This document shows positions 56,527-64,000 of a DNA stretch of 64,000 bases, one piece after another. This DNA is from Stutzerimonas stutzeri (GTDB lineage Bacteria > Pseudomonadota > Gammaproteobacteria > Pseudomonadales > Pseudomonadaceae). The notes beneath the pieces are model-generated. The model searched no databases. It worked only from the letters and a program-made list of their open reading frames with translations, and was not told where the DNA came from. The stretch covers positions 155,037 to 219,036 of the forward strand of contig NZ_JAMOHY010000005.1 of NCBI RefSeq assembly GCF_024448695.1, in the 5' to 3' direction. Within the stretch, counting starts at the first letter, position 1. Every line of letters starts with the position of its first letter. A program made the translations under genes and the position numbers.

Positions 56527-57795
56527 TCAGCCGCCGAATACGTCCGCTACAGACTTGAGCGGATAGTTCGCAGGGTAAGGCAGGGTCGCCACGCCACTGT
56601 CGATCGCAGCTCTCGCCACAGCATCAGACACCAGAGTGATCAGACGCGGATCCATCGGCTTCGGAATGATGTACTCACGACCGAACGCCAGGTCGCACAG
56701 ACCATAGGCAGCGCAGACCTCCTCGGGCACCGGCAGCTTGGCCAGATCGCGCAAGGCGTGGGCCGCGGCGATCTTCATCTCTTCGTTGATGCGCGTAGCA
56801 CGAACGTCCAGCGCGCCGCGGAAGATGAACGGGAAGCCCAACACGTTGTTGACCTGGTTCGGGTAGTCCGAACGACCGGTGGCCATGATCACGTCGGAGC
56901 GGGTTGCATGGGCCAGTTCCGGACTGATCTCCGGATCAGGGTTGGAGCAGGCAAAGACAATCGGGTTCGGCGCCATGCGCTTGAGGCCTTCCGGCGTCAG
57001 CAGGTTGGCACCGGACAGGCCGACGAAGACGTCCGCGCCGTCGAGCGCATCATCCAGGGTGCGCTTGTCGGTTTCATGGGCGAACACGGCCTTGTACTGA
57101 TTCAGATCGTCACGCCCGGCATGGATCACGCCCTTGCGATCGATCATGAAAATGTTCTCGATCTGCGCACCCATGCTGACCAGCAGCTTCATGCAGGAAG
57201 TTGCCGCTGCACCCGCGCCCAGGCAGACAATTTTCGCTTCTTCCAGGGTCTTGCCGGCGATCTCCAGAGCATTGAGCATGCCTGCCGCGGTCACGATGGC
57301 GGTACCGTGCTGGTCATCGTGGAATACCGGGATGTCGCATTGCTCGATCAGCGCCCGCTCGATCTCGAAACACTCCGGGGCCTTGATGTCTTCAAGATTG
57401 ATGCCACCGAAGGTAATGGAGATGCGCTTGACCGTATCGATAAAGGCCTGGGGGCTTTCCGCATCGACTTCGATGTCGAATACATCCACACCGGCAAAGC
57501 GCTTGAACAGCACGCCTTTGCCTTCCATAACGGGCTTGGATGCCAGCGGTCCGAGATTGCCCAGCCCGAGAATGGCAGTGCCATCGGAAATCACTGCCAC
57601 CAGGTTGCCTTTGCCGGTATAGCGGTAAGCCAGCTCGGGGTCGCGCGCGATTTCCCGCACAGGCTCGGCCACACCAGGGCTATAGGCCAGCGCCAGGTCG
57701 CGAGCGGTGGAAGTAGGCTTGGTCAGCTCGACACTCAGCTTTCCCGGACGGGGTTGCGAATGGTATTCGAGCGCGGCGGTTTTTAGGTCAGTCAT
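56527..57795 (-). CDS. maeB: NAD(P)-dependent malic enzyme (short form)
   Basis: 422 residues, without the C-terminal phosphotransacetylase-like domain of long MaeB, as in Pseudomonas. LALAYSPGVAEP carries the catalytic Tyr; GKGNLVAVISDGTAILGLG and FHDDQHGTAIV are substrate and metal motifs; CLGAGAAATSCM is the nucleotide-binding loop. It decarboxylates malate to pyruvate. Convergent with ponA. Confidence 0.93.
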   Translation of the reverse strand: MTDLKTAALEYHSQPRPGKLSVELTKPTSTARDLALAYSPGVAEPVREIARDPELAYRYTGKGNLVAVISDGTAILGLGNLGPLASKPVMEGKGVLFKRFAGVDVFDIEVDAESPQAFIDTVKRISITFGGINLEDIKAPECFEIERALIEQCDIPVFHDDQHGTAIVTAAGMLNALEIAGKTLEEAKIVCLGAGAAATSCMKLLVSMGAQIENIFMIDRKGVIHAGRDDLNQYKAVFAHETDKRTLDDALDGADVFVGLSGANLLTPEGLKRMAPNPIVFACSNPDPEISPELAHATRSDVIMATGRSDYPNQVNNVLGFPFIFRGALDVRATRINEEMKIAAAHALRDLAKLPVPEEVCAAYGLCDLAFGREYIIPKPMDPRLITLVSDAVARAAIDSGVATLPYPANYPLKSVADVFGG

Positions 57796-57966
57796 TGGGC
57801 ATTTCCGCTTGTTTTACTGGGACAGACAGGCGGTCGAGGATACGCCAAGATCAAGCGCCCTCACAAGTCGACAGGATCGCTGCCTGTCAAGGGTTCGACC
57901 TACGACTTTAAGCTGACACCCCGACCGGCTGCTGCCGCTTCGCCGCGAAACATGCGGGACATCGCC

Positions 57967-58764
57967 TCAGCGCACAGGCTGGAGCATTGCAGGATGACTG
58001 ATCTTGATCAGCCAGCGCGCCTGGCGCGACAGATCCGCACGCCCCTTGCGGTCGATTACCCAGCCCCGTGCCTCAACCTCTCGTCCCGGCAGGCCGGCCA
58101 GTAATTCCTGATCAAAGCTTTTCACTGCTTGCTGGGGAATCTGCAACACCAAAGGGCCTTCAAGCTCCAGCCAGAGGCCGCTGCGGTTTTTCTCCAACCG
58201 CTCTACACGCGCCCTGACCACGGCAAAGCCACCCCGACGCACCCGCTCTGCAGCAATTACCGGCGAGCGCTGCCAGAGCCCGCTGCCGGCATCACGCGCG
58301 CGCTGCTCGGCACGCAGATGACAGTCGGCCAGCACCGTGTTCGGCGCAATGGCCACGAAGTAGCCCAAGCCCTCGACGAGCAATGCGGCCTCGAGATTCG
58401 CGCCCCGGTGATCGAATGCGTGGGCAAGCACCCGACCGTAATGATCTCGCCCCTGCTGCCCGGGACGAAGACCTATGCGACCGTCACTGGCATCGACCAG
58501 CACCTGTAAGCGTCGCTTCGCAGCCTGCGCGTAGGGTTCGGCCTTGCGCCCCTTGCGACCCAGCTCGGGCGCATTCAGGCCGATCAGACGCACACTGCGG
58601 CCATCACGCAGGCGCAGGGTGTCACCATCGATAACGGTCGCCACATCCGCTCGGGACAGCGGGCCTGTAGCGGAGCACAGTGCCTGGGCCTGCAGGCTGA
58701 ACAGCACGAAAACGAAAAAGGCGCCCACCAGGGACGCCTTTTTCAGATGTTCGGAAAACCGCAT
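57967..58764 (-). CDS. Exported SNase-family thermonuclease
   Basis: About 265 residues from ATG 58764, which gives a signal peptide (SLVGAFFVFVLFSLQAQA, cleavage near residue 28). TNase domain (about 38-155): VIDGDTLRLRDG, VRLIGLNAPE, then DHYGRVLAHAF and the second Arg region. A second beta-rich part (about 190-255, ARVERLEKNRSGLWLELEG) follows, unusual for small SNases. Probably cleaves nucleic acid in the periplasm. The start lies 24 bp beyond the rpmE stop. Confidence 0.85.
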   Translation of the reverse strand: MRFSEHLKKASLVGAFFVFVLFSLQAQALCSATGPLSRADVATVIDGDTLRLRDGRSVRLIGLNAPELGRKGRKAEPYAQAAKRRLQVLVDASDGRIGLRPGQQGRDHYGRVLAHAFDHRGANLEAALLVEGLGYFVAIAPNTVLADCHLRAEQRARDAGSGLWQRSPVIAAERVRRGGFAVVRARVERLEKNRSGLWLELEGPLVLQIPQQAVKSFDQELLAGLPGREVEARGWVIDRKGRADLSRQARWLIKISHPAMLQPVR

Positions 58765-58787
58765 CGGGCTTCCGTCTCGGCAACTGC

Positions 58788-59000
58788 TTACTTGGCGCCG
58801 AACACACCGAAACGCTGCTTGAAGCGGTCGATACGGCCGCCGGTATCCAGCACTTTCTGCTTGCCGGTGTAGAACGGGTGGCACTCGGAGCAGACGTCGA
58901 TGCTCAGGTTCTTGGCCAGCGTGGAGCGAGTCTTGATGACGTTGCCGCAGCTGCAAGTGGCTTCGATTTCAACGTAGTTTGGATGGATATCGGCTTTCAT
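58788..59000 (-). CDS. rpmE: 50S ribosomal protein L31 (zinc-binding form)
   Basis: 70 residues. C16, C18, C37 and C40 form the zinc site of the C+ type, so it is the standard rpmE and not the zinc-independent ykgM paralogue. Divergent from priA over a 227-bp gap, as in other Pseudomonas. Confidence 0.97.
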   Translation of the reverse strand: MKADIHPNYVEIEATCSCGNVIKTRSTLAKNLSIDVCSECHPFYTGKQKVLDTGGRIDRFKQRFGVFGAK

Positions 59001-59227
59001 GGAAAATCCTCAGGGACTTGTGCCGCCACCCGACCCTATGTCGAGTACCGCACGGAAGGGCGCGAATAATACCAGAGCGCAAAGCCGATGCAAGCGCAAG
59101 CCGTCGCTTGTGAAACCGGCACGCGCACATGCAGCCGATGCGAAAGCCGATCTGCACACGCCTTTTAACAGGGGCTTTCCGCCTAGCGGATCGTTTACCA
59201 TCGCCCTTCGCCGTCAAGGACTTCCGC

Positions 59228-61447
59228 GTGCCTCCCATACTTCGCCTTGCACTGCCTTCACCCCTGCGCAGTCTCTTCGATTATCGACCGCCCACCGGCG
59301 TGCCCTATTCAGCACTGCAGCCAGGGGTGCGGCTGCGAGTGCCCTTTGGTCGCCGCGAAGTGGTAGGCGTGCTGATTGAAGTCGCCTCGCACAGCGAGGT
59401 ACCGGAAGCCAAACTCAAACCCGCGCTGGAACTGCTCGACAGCACGCCCCCCCTGCCGCCTGCGCTGTTCAAGCTGTGCCTGTGGACCGCCCAGTATTAT
59501 CAGCACAGCCTTGGCGACACCTTCAGCTGGGCCTTGCCGGTGCTGCTGCGCCAGGGCGAGCCAGCCGAAGCACGCCAGGAACGCTTCTGGCATGCCGCCG
59601 CAGGTGCTCGACCGGACGACCCACGCCTGAGCCGGGCGCCGCGCCAGCGTGACGCACTGAAAACCATCGCCCAGCACCCAAAGGGTGTCGCCCACTCGCT
59701 GCTGAGCCAGTTGCAGCTGAGCAAGGACAGCCTCGATCAACTGCTGCAAAAGGGCCTGCTGCACATCGAGACGCGGCGCATACACCAGACACAGCAGCAT
59801 CAGGGCAGCTGGCTGCTGCAACCGGAACTGCCGCTCAATCAGGAACAGCGAGCCGCTTTTGAAGCCATTCGCGCAGGGCTGGGCGACTTTCAGGCCTTCC
59901 TCCTTGCGGGCGTCACCGGCAGCGGCAAAACCGAGGTCTACCTGCAACTGATCCACCAGATGCTCAAGGCCGGCAAACAGTCGCTGGTGCTGATCCCTGA
60001 AATCAACCTCGGTCCGCAGACACTGGCGCGCTTCGAGAAACGCTTCAACGCCCGCATTGCCCTCTTGCATTCCAGCATCAATGATCGTGAGCGGCTGGAT
60101 GCCTGGCTGGCGGCCCGCGACGGCGAAGCGGACATCATCATCGGCACGCGCTCGGCGCTGTTCACACCGATGAAGAATCCGGGGCTGATCATCCTCGACG
60201 AGGAGCACGACGCGTCCTATAAACAGCAGGAAGGCCTGCGCTATCACGCCCGCGACCTGGCGATCGTCCGGGCTCGCCAGGAGAATTTACCCGTGGTGCT
60301 GGGTTCGGCGACGCCCTCGCTGGAAAGCCTGCACAACGCCCATATCGGTCGCTATGCCCTGCTCAGGCTGACGCAGCGCGCCGGCGGCGCACAGGCGCCG
60401 CGGTTTCTGCGACTGGACGTAAAAAGCCGCCCCCTGGACTCAGGCATCTCGGGGCCGCTGCAACAGGCCATGGCCCAGACGCTTGCTGCCGGCCAGCAGG
60501 TATTGGTCTTCCTCAACCGCCGCGGCTTCGCCCCATCCCTGCTCTGTCACGACTGCGGCTGGCTCAGCCAGTGCCCGCGCTGCGATGCACGCATGACCCT
60601 GCATCAGCGACACAACGAACTGCGCTGTCACCATTGCGGGCATGCCGAGCGCCCTCCGCTGAACTGTCCGCAATGCAACAAAGTCGACTTGCGGCCTGTT
60701 GGCGCTGGCACCGAGCGCGCCGAGGAAAGGCTCGGCATCCTCTTTCCGGACGTCCCGGTGCTGCGCATCGACCGTGACAGCACCTCGCGCAAGGGTTCGA
60801 TGGAGCAACTGCTGGGAGTGATCAACCGCGGCGAGCCCTGCCTGCTGGTGGGTACCCAGATGCTCGCCAAGGGGCATCACTTTCCGCGCGTCACCCTGGT
60901 GGCCATTCTCGACGCCGATGGCGGGTTGTTCTCCGCGGACTTCCGCGCCAGCGAGCGCATGGCGCAACTGATCGTGCAGGTTGCCGGGCGTGCGGGGCGT
61001 GCCGAAGAACCCGGCAAGGTGATCATTCAGACCCACCTCGCCGACCATCCGCTGCTGGTACAGCTGACCGAACAGGGCTATTTCGCCTTCGCCGAGCAGG
61101 CCTTGAGCGAGCGCCGCGCTGCCGGCCTGCCGCCGTTCAGCCATCTGGCGCTGCTGCGTGCCGAAGCCCAGAAGCCGGGCCAGGCCGAAGACTTCCTCGA
61201 TCAGGCCTGCAGCCAGGCAGAACAGCTACTGACAGAGCTTGGACTGACCGGCATCGAACTGCTGGGGCCAGTGCCGGCGCCCATGGAGCGGCGGGCAGGA
61301 CGATATCGTGCACAGCTGCTGCTGCAAGGCAGCGCCCGCGCGCCCCTGCATCGGCTGATGAACGCCTGGCTGCCACGGGTCGAACAGCTGCCCGGCAGCC
61401 GTGCGGTGCGCTGGTCGCTGGATATCGATCCGATTGATCTGTTCTAG
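59228..61447 (+). CDS. priA: Primosomal replication restart helicase PriA
   Basis: 739 residues from GTG 59228, the usual length in Pseudomonas. N-terminal 3'-DNA binding domain, winged helix, then helicase motifs: [11 protein letters not shown] (Walker A), DEEHD (motif II), and two zinc sites in [14 protein letters not shown] and [18 protein letters not shown]. It restarts stalled forks. No good ribosome binding site is visible before the GTG, consistent with low expression. Confidence 0.95.
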   Translation: MPPILRLALPSPLRSLFDYRPPTGVPYSALQPGVRLRVPFGRREVVGVLIEVASHSEVPEAKLKPALELLDSTPPLPPALFKLCLWTAQYYQHSLGDTFSWALPVLLRQGEPAEARQERFWHAAAGARPDDPRLSRAPRQRDALKTIAQHPKGVAHSLLSQLQLSKDSLDQLLQKGLLHIETRRIHQTQQHQGSWLLQPELPLNQEQRAAFEAIRAGLGDFQAFLLAGVTGSGKTEVYLQLIHQMLKAGKQSLVLIPEINLGPQTLARFEKRFNARIALLHSSINDRERLDAWLAARDGEADIIIGTRSALFTPMKNPGLIILDEEHDASYKQQEGLRYHARDLAIVRARQENLPVVLGSATPSLESLHNAHIGRYALLRLTQRAGGAQAPRFLRLDVKSRPLDSGISGPLQQAMAQTLAAGQQVLVFLNRRGFAPSLLCHDCGWLSQCPRCDARMTLHQRHNELRCHHCGHAERPPLNCPQCNKVDLRPVGAGTERAEERLGILFPDVPVLRIDRDSTSRKGSMEQLLGVINRGEPCLLVGTQMLAKGHHFPRVTLVAILDADGGLFSADFRASERMAQLIVQVAGRAGRAEEPGKVIIQTHLADHPLLVQLTEQGYFAFAEQALSERRAAGLPPFSHLALLRAEAQKPGQAEDFLDQACSQAEQLLTELGLTGIELLGPVPAPMERRAGRYRAQLLLQGSARAPLHRLMNAWLPRVEQLPGSRAVRWSLDIDPIDLF

Positions 61448-61572
61448 CGGGCGGCTGTCCAGCCTGCAGCGCTCCTGTTCGACGCTTGCCTTCCCCCCTG
61501 TGGCCTGTAACTTGGCGCTACCCCTATAATGCGCAGTTTTCGACCAACGCCTCCGGGCCAACCGAGCAGACG

Positions 61573-63312
61573 ATGAAAGACAGTATTCGCCACCTGATTC
61601 AGCAAGCCCTGATCCGCCTCACCGCCGAAGGCGTGCTGCCGGAAGGACTGACGCCCGCAATTCAGGTGGAGAACACACGCGACAAGACCCACGGCGACTT
61701 CGCCAGCAATATCGCCATGATGCTGGCCAAGCCTGCCGGAATGAAGCCGCGCGACCTGGCCCAGAAGCTGATCGATGCATTGCCCGCCGACACCGCCATC
61801 AGCAAGGTGGAAATCGCCGGACCGGGGTTTCTCAACTTTTTCCAGAACAGCGCGGCGCTGGCCGGGCGCCTGGAAGCTGTGCTGACTGACAGTCGGCTCG
61901 GGGTCCGCAAGACAACCCCTGCGCAGCGCGTCGTGGTCGACCTGTCTTCTCCCAATCTGGCCAAGGAAATGCATGTCGGCCACCTGCGCTCAACCATCAT
62001 CGGCGATGCCGTAGGCCGTGTGCTGGAGTTCCTGGGCGATACGGTGATCCGCCAGAACCATGTCGGCGACTGGGGCACGCAGTTCGGCATGCTGCTGGCC
62101 TATCTGGAAGAAAACCCGGCGTCCGCCGAAACCGAGCTGTCGGACCTCGAACAGTTCTACCGCGCCGCCAAACAGCGCTTCGACGACTCCGCCGCCTTCG
62201 CTGATCGCGCTCGCGAGCTGGTCGTCAGCCTGCAGGCCGGGAACGACGAATGCCTGCGCCTCTGGGCGCGCTTCAACGAGATCTCCCTGTCGCACTGCCA
62301 GAAGCTCTACGACCGCCTCAACGTCAAGCTGACCCCGAATGACGTAAAGGGCGAGAGCGCCTACAACGCCGAGCTGCCGCAGATCGTTGACGACCTTCAA
62401 GCCAAAGGGCTTCTCAGCGAGAGCGACGGAGCGAAGTGTGTCTTCCTCGACGAATTCAAGAATGCCGAAGGCAATCCGCTGCCGGTGATCGTGCAGAAGG
62501 CCGGTGGAGGCTATCTTTATGCCACCACCGACCTGGCCGCCATGCGCTATCGCAGCCAGCAGCTGAAGGCCGACCGCGTGCTGTATTTCGTCGATCAGCG
62601 CCAGGCCCTGCACTTCCAGATGGCTTTTGAAGCGGCGCGACGCGCCCACTTCGTGCATGACGGCATGCAGCTGGAGCACATGGGCTTTGGCACCATGAAC
62701 GGCGCCGACGGACGTCCCTTCAAGACCCGTGATGGCGGCACCGTAAAACTTGTCGACCTGCTCGATGAAGCCGAACAACGTGCCTACACCTTGGTAAAAA
62801 GCAAGAATCCGGACCTGGACGAGGCCGAACTGCGCACCATCGCCCGCGCCGTAGGCATCGGAGCGGTCAAATACGCCGACCTGTCCAAGCACCGCACCAG
62901 TGACTACCGCTTCAACTTCGAGCTGATGCTGAGCTTTGAAGGCAACACCGCGCCCTACCTGCTGTATGCCTACACCCGCGTATCCAGCGTATTCCGCAAG
63001 CTGGGCAAAGGCATCGACGAAATCGCCGGGCATATCCAGCTGGATACGGAGCAGGAGTTGACCCTGGCGGCCCGGCTCGCACAGTTCGGCGAAACACTGA
63101 ACAACGTCGGCGAAAAAGGCGAACCGCACCTGCTGTGCAGCTACCTGTACGATCTGGCCGGGCTGTTCTCCAGCTTCTACGAACACTGCCCGATCCTCAC
63201 CGCCGAGAACGAAGCCGTGAAACAGAGCCGCCTGCGGCTGGCCGCCCTGACCGGCAAGACACTCAAGCAGGGCCTGGAGCTGCTCGGCCTGGAAACCCTG
63301 GAGCGAATGTAA
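61573..63312 (+). CDS. argS: Arginyl-tRNA synthetase
   Basis: 579 residues from ATG 61573. N-terminal tRNA D-loop domain (about 1-110), catalytic Rossmann fold with HVGHLRST (HIGH motif) and [16 protein letters not shown], and C-terminal DALR anticodon-binding domain (about 455-579, [18 protein letters not shown] at its start). Class I, cytosolic. The last base abuts the start of the SPOR gene. Confidence 0.97.
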   Translation: MKDSIRHLIQQALIRLTAEGVLPEGLTPAIQVENTRDKTHGDFASNIAMMLAKPAGMKPRDLAQKLIDALPADTAISKVEIAGPGFLNFFQNSAALAGRLEAVLTDSRLGVRKTTPAQRVVVDLSSPNLAKEMHVGHLRSTIIGDAVGRVLEFLGDTVIRQNHVGDWGTQFGMLLAYLEENPASAETELSDLEQFYRAAKQRFDDSAAFADRARELVVSLQAGNDECLRLWARFNEISLSHCQKLYDRLNVKLTPNDVKGESAYNAELPQIVDDLQAKGLLSESDGAKCVFLDEFKNAEGNPLPVIVQKAGGGYLYATTDLAAMRYRSQQLKADRVLYFVDQRQALHFQMAFEAARRAHFVHDGMQLEHMGFGTMNGADGRPFKTRDGGTVKLVDLLDEAEQRAYTLVKSKNPDLDEAELRTIARAVGIGAVKYADLSKHRTSDYRFNFELMLSFEGNTAPYLLYAYTRVSSVFRKLGKGIDEIAGHIQLDTEQELTLAARLAQFGETLNNVGEKGEPHLLCSYLYDLAGLFSSFYEHCPILTAENEAVKQSRLRLAALTGKTLKQGLELLGLETLERM

Positions 63313-63981
63313 GTGGCAGCAAGGAAAAAACCGGCGCCCAAGCGCGGCGCGAGCCGCTATCAGGCTCCCGCGAAGAAACCGGTTCCCGGCTGGGTATGGC
63401 TTGTCTGCGGCCTGGTGATTGGGGGCTTCATCGTGTTTCTGATGAATCTGGAACCCGGCGGAGACGAGATCAAGCGCAACAAGGAAACGCCCAAGCCGAC
63501 CAGCCGCGAGCAACCCAAGGGCAGCGACCCGGCAGGTCAGGTGCCGAAACCCAAATATGATTTCTACACGCTGCTGCCTGAGTCGGAAGTCATTCTGCCT
63601 CCCGAGACCAAACAGCCGGAACCGCCGCCAAGCAAGCCGGTGACGCCGGAAGAAGCGGCGAAGATTGATGAAGCCAGGGCCCAGGCTGCGCTCAACGGCG
63701 AAGTACCACCGCCACCGCCAACCGTTGCCAAGGCAGCCGCCGTGCAATTCTTCCTGCAGGCCGGCTCGTTCCGCCAGCAGGCCGAGGCTGACCGGGTTCG
63801 CGCACAGATCATCCTGCTCGGGCAGGACGTGCGGGTGGAAAGCGTACGGGTCCGCGACGAGCCCTGGTACCGCGTGCTGGTCGGCCCCTACAGCAGTCGC
63901 GAGCAACTGAACGCGGCGCAGAAGACCCTGGCCAATAGCGGCTACAAGAACCTGCTGCTGCAACAGCGGCAGGTACGCTGA
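63313..63981 (+). CDS. FtsN-like SPOR-domain protein
   Basis: 222 residues from GTG 63313, immediately after the argS stop, with GGAG about 10 nt upstream. Basic cytoplasmic tail (about 1-26), one membrane segment (WVWLVCGLVIGGFIVFLMN), Pro-rich periplasmic linker, and C-terminal SPOR domain (about 139-218) with FFLQAGSFRQQAEADRVRA and PWYRVLVGPY. It probably localises to the septum. In P. aeruginosa the gene after argS, before hslVU, has the same layout. The window ends 19 bases later. Confidence 0.9.
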   Translation: MAARKKPAPKRGASRYQAPAKKPVPGWVWLVCGLVIGGFIVFLMNLEPGGDEIKRNKETPKPTSREQPKGSDPAGQVPKPKYDFYTLLPESEVILPPETKQPEPPPSKPVTPEEAAKIDEARAQAALNGEVPPPPPTVAKAAAVQFFLQAGSFRQQAEADRVRAQIILLGQDVRVESVRVRDEPWYRVLVGPYSSREQLNAAQKTLANSGYKNLLLQQRQVR

Positions 63982-64000
63982 AACGAAAACGCCGGGCTAG

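Overview
The window is high-GC gammaproteobacterial chromosome, most probably a Pseudomonas-type genome. The mendocina/oleovorans (Ectopseudomonas) side of the genus is a guess. The right half keeps the order I know from Pseudomonas: hemE, gltD, gltB, a DamX-like SPOR protein, aroB, aroK, pilQPONM, ponA, malic enzyme, nuclease, rpmE, priA, argS and a SPOR protein. Pseudomonas-style REP and GTGGATC repeats lie between the genes.

Region 1 (1-12724) is the right part of an integrated, plasmid-like conjugative element whose left end lies outside the window. It has an MvaT-family silencer, a CoiA-like nuclease-fold protein, a DotA/TraY and TraX pair of an I-type (IncI/Dot-Icm) type IV secretion system, small envelope proteins, an F-type TraX acetylase homologue, and a complete replication module: iterons, two DnaA boxes, an AT-rich stretch, an AlpA-like regulator and a TrfA-family initiator. 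It ends with a tyrosine recombinase next to a 45-bp copy of the 3' half of an elongator tRNA-Met(CAT) gene. Region 2 (12725-16273) is a 3.5-kb passenger island without a recombinase, closed by a second copy of the same tRNA-Met 3' end. It carries a NERD/zinc-finger protein and an AT-rich two-gene unit, DUF262 plus a MAE_28990-like HEPN protein, which is a plausible anti-phage or abortive-infection system. The tandem att layout suggests successive or nested integration at one tRNA gene; the complete tRNA must lie outside the window.

Region 3 (16518-20239) is core: an SLC13/RCK permease, metY and trxC. Region 4 (20441-36856) is one long codirectional operon for an aryl polyene pigment/lipid: ketosynthase/chain-length partners, two acyl carrier proteins, an aryl-ACP ligase fused to a dehydratase, a second dehydratase, a ketoreductase, acyltransferases, a glycosyltransferase, an aromatic amino-acid ammonia-lyase, a thioesterase, a LolA-like protein, an MMPL exporter, an FAD enzyme and a DUF3261 lipoprotein. 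Almost every junction is an ATGA-type overlap. Two small genes of unknown role follow it.

Region 5 (38100-63981) is housekeeping DNA: heme synthesis (hemE), ammonium assimilation (gltBD), shikimate pathway (aroKB) grouped with the type IV pilus alignment complex and secretin (pilMNOPQ), peptidoglycan synthase ponA divergent from pilM, malic enzyme, an exported SNase-like nuclease, ribosomal protein L31, PriA helicase, arginyl-tRNA synthetase and an FtsN-like SPOR protein. No rRNA gene, complete tRNA gene or CRISPR array was seen.
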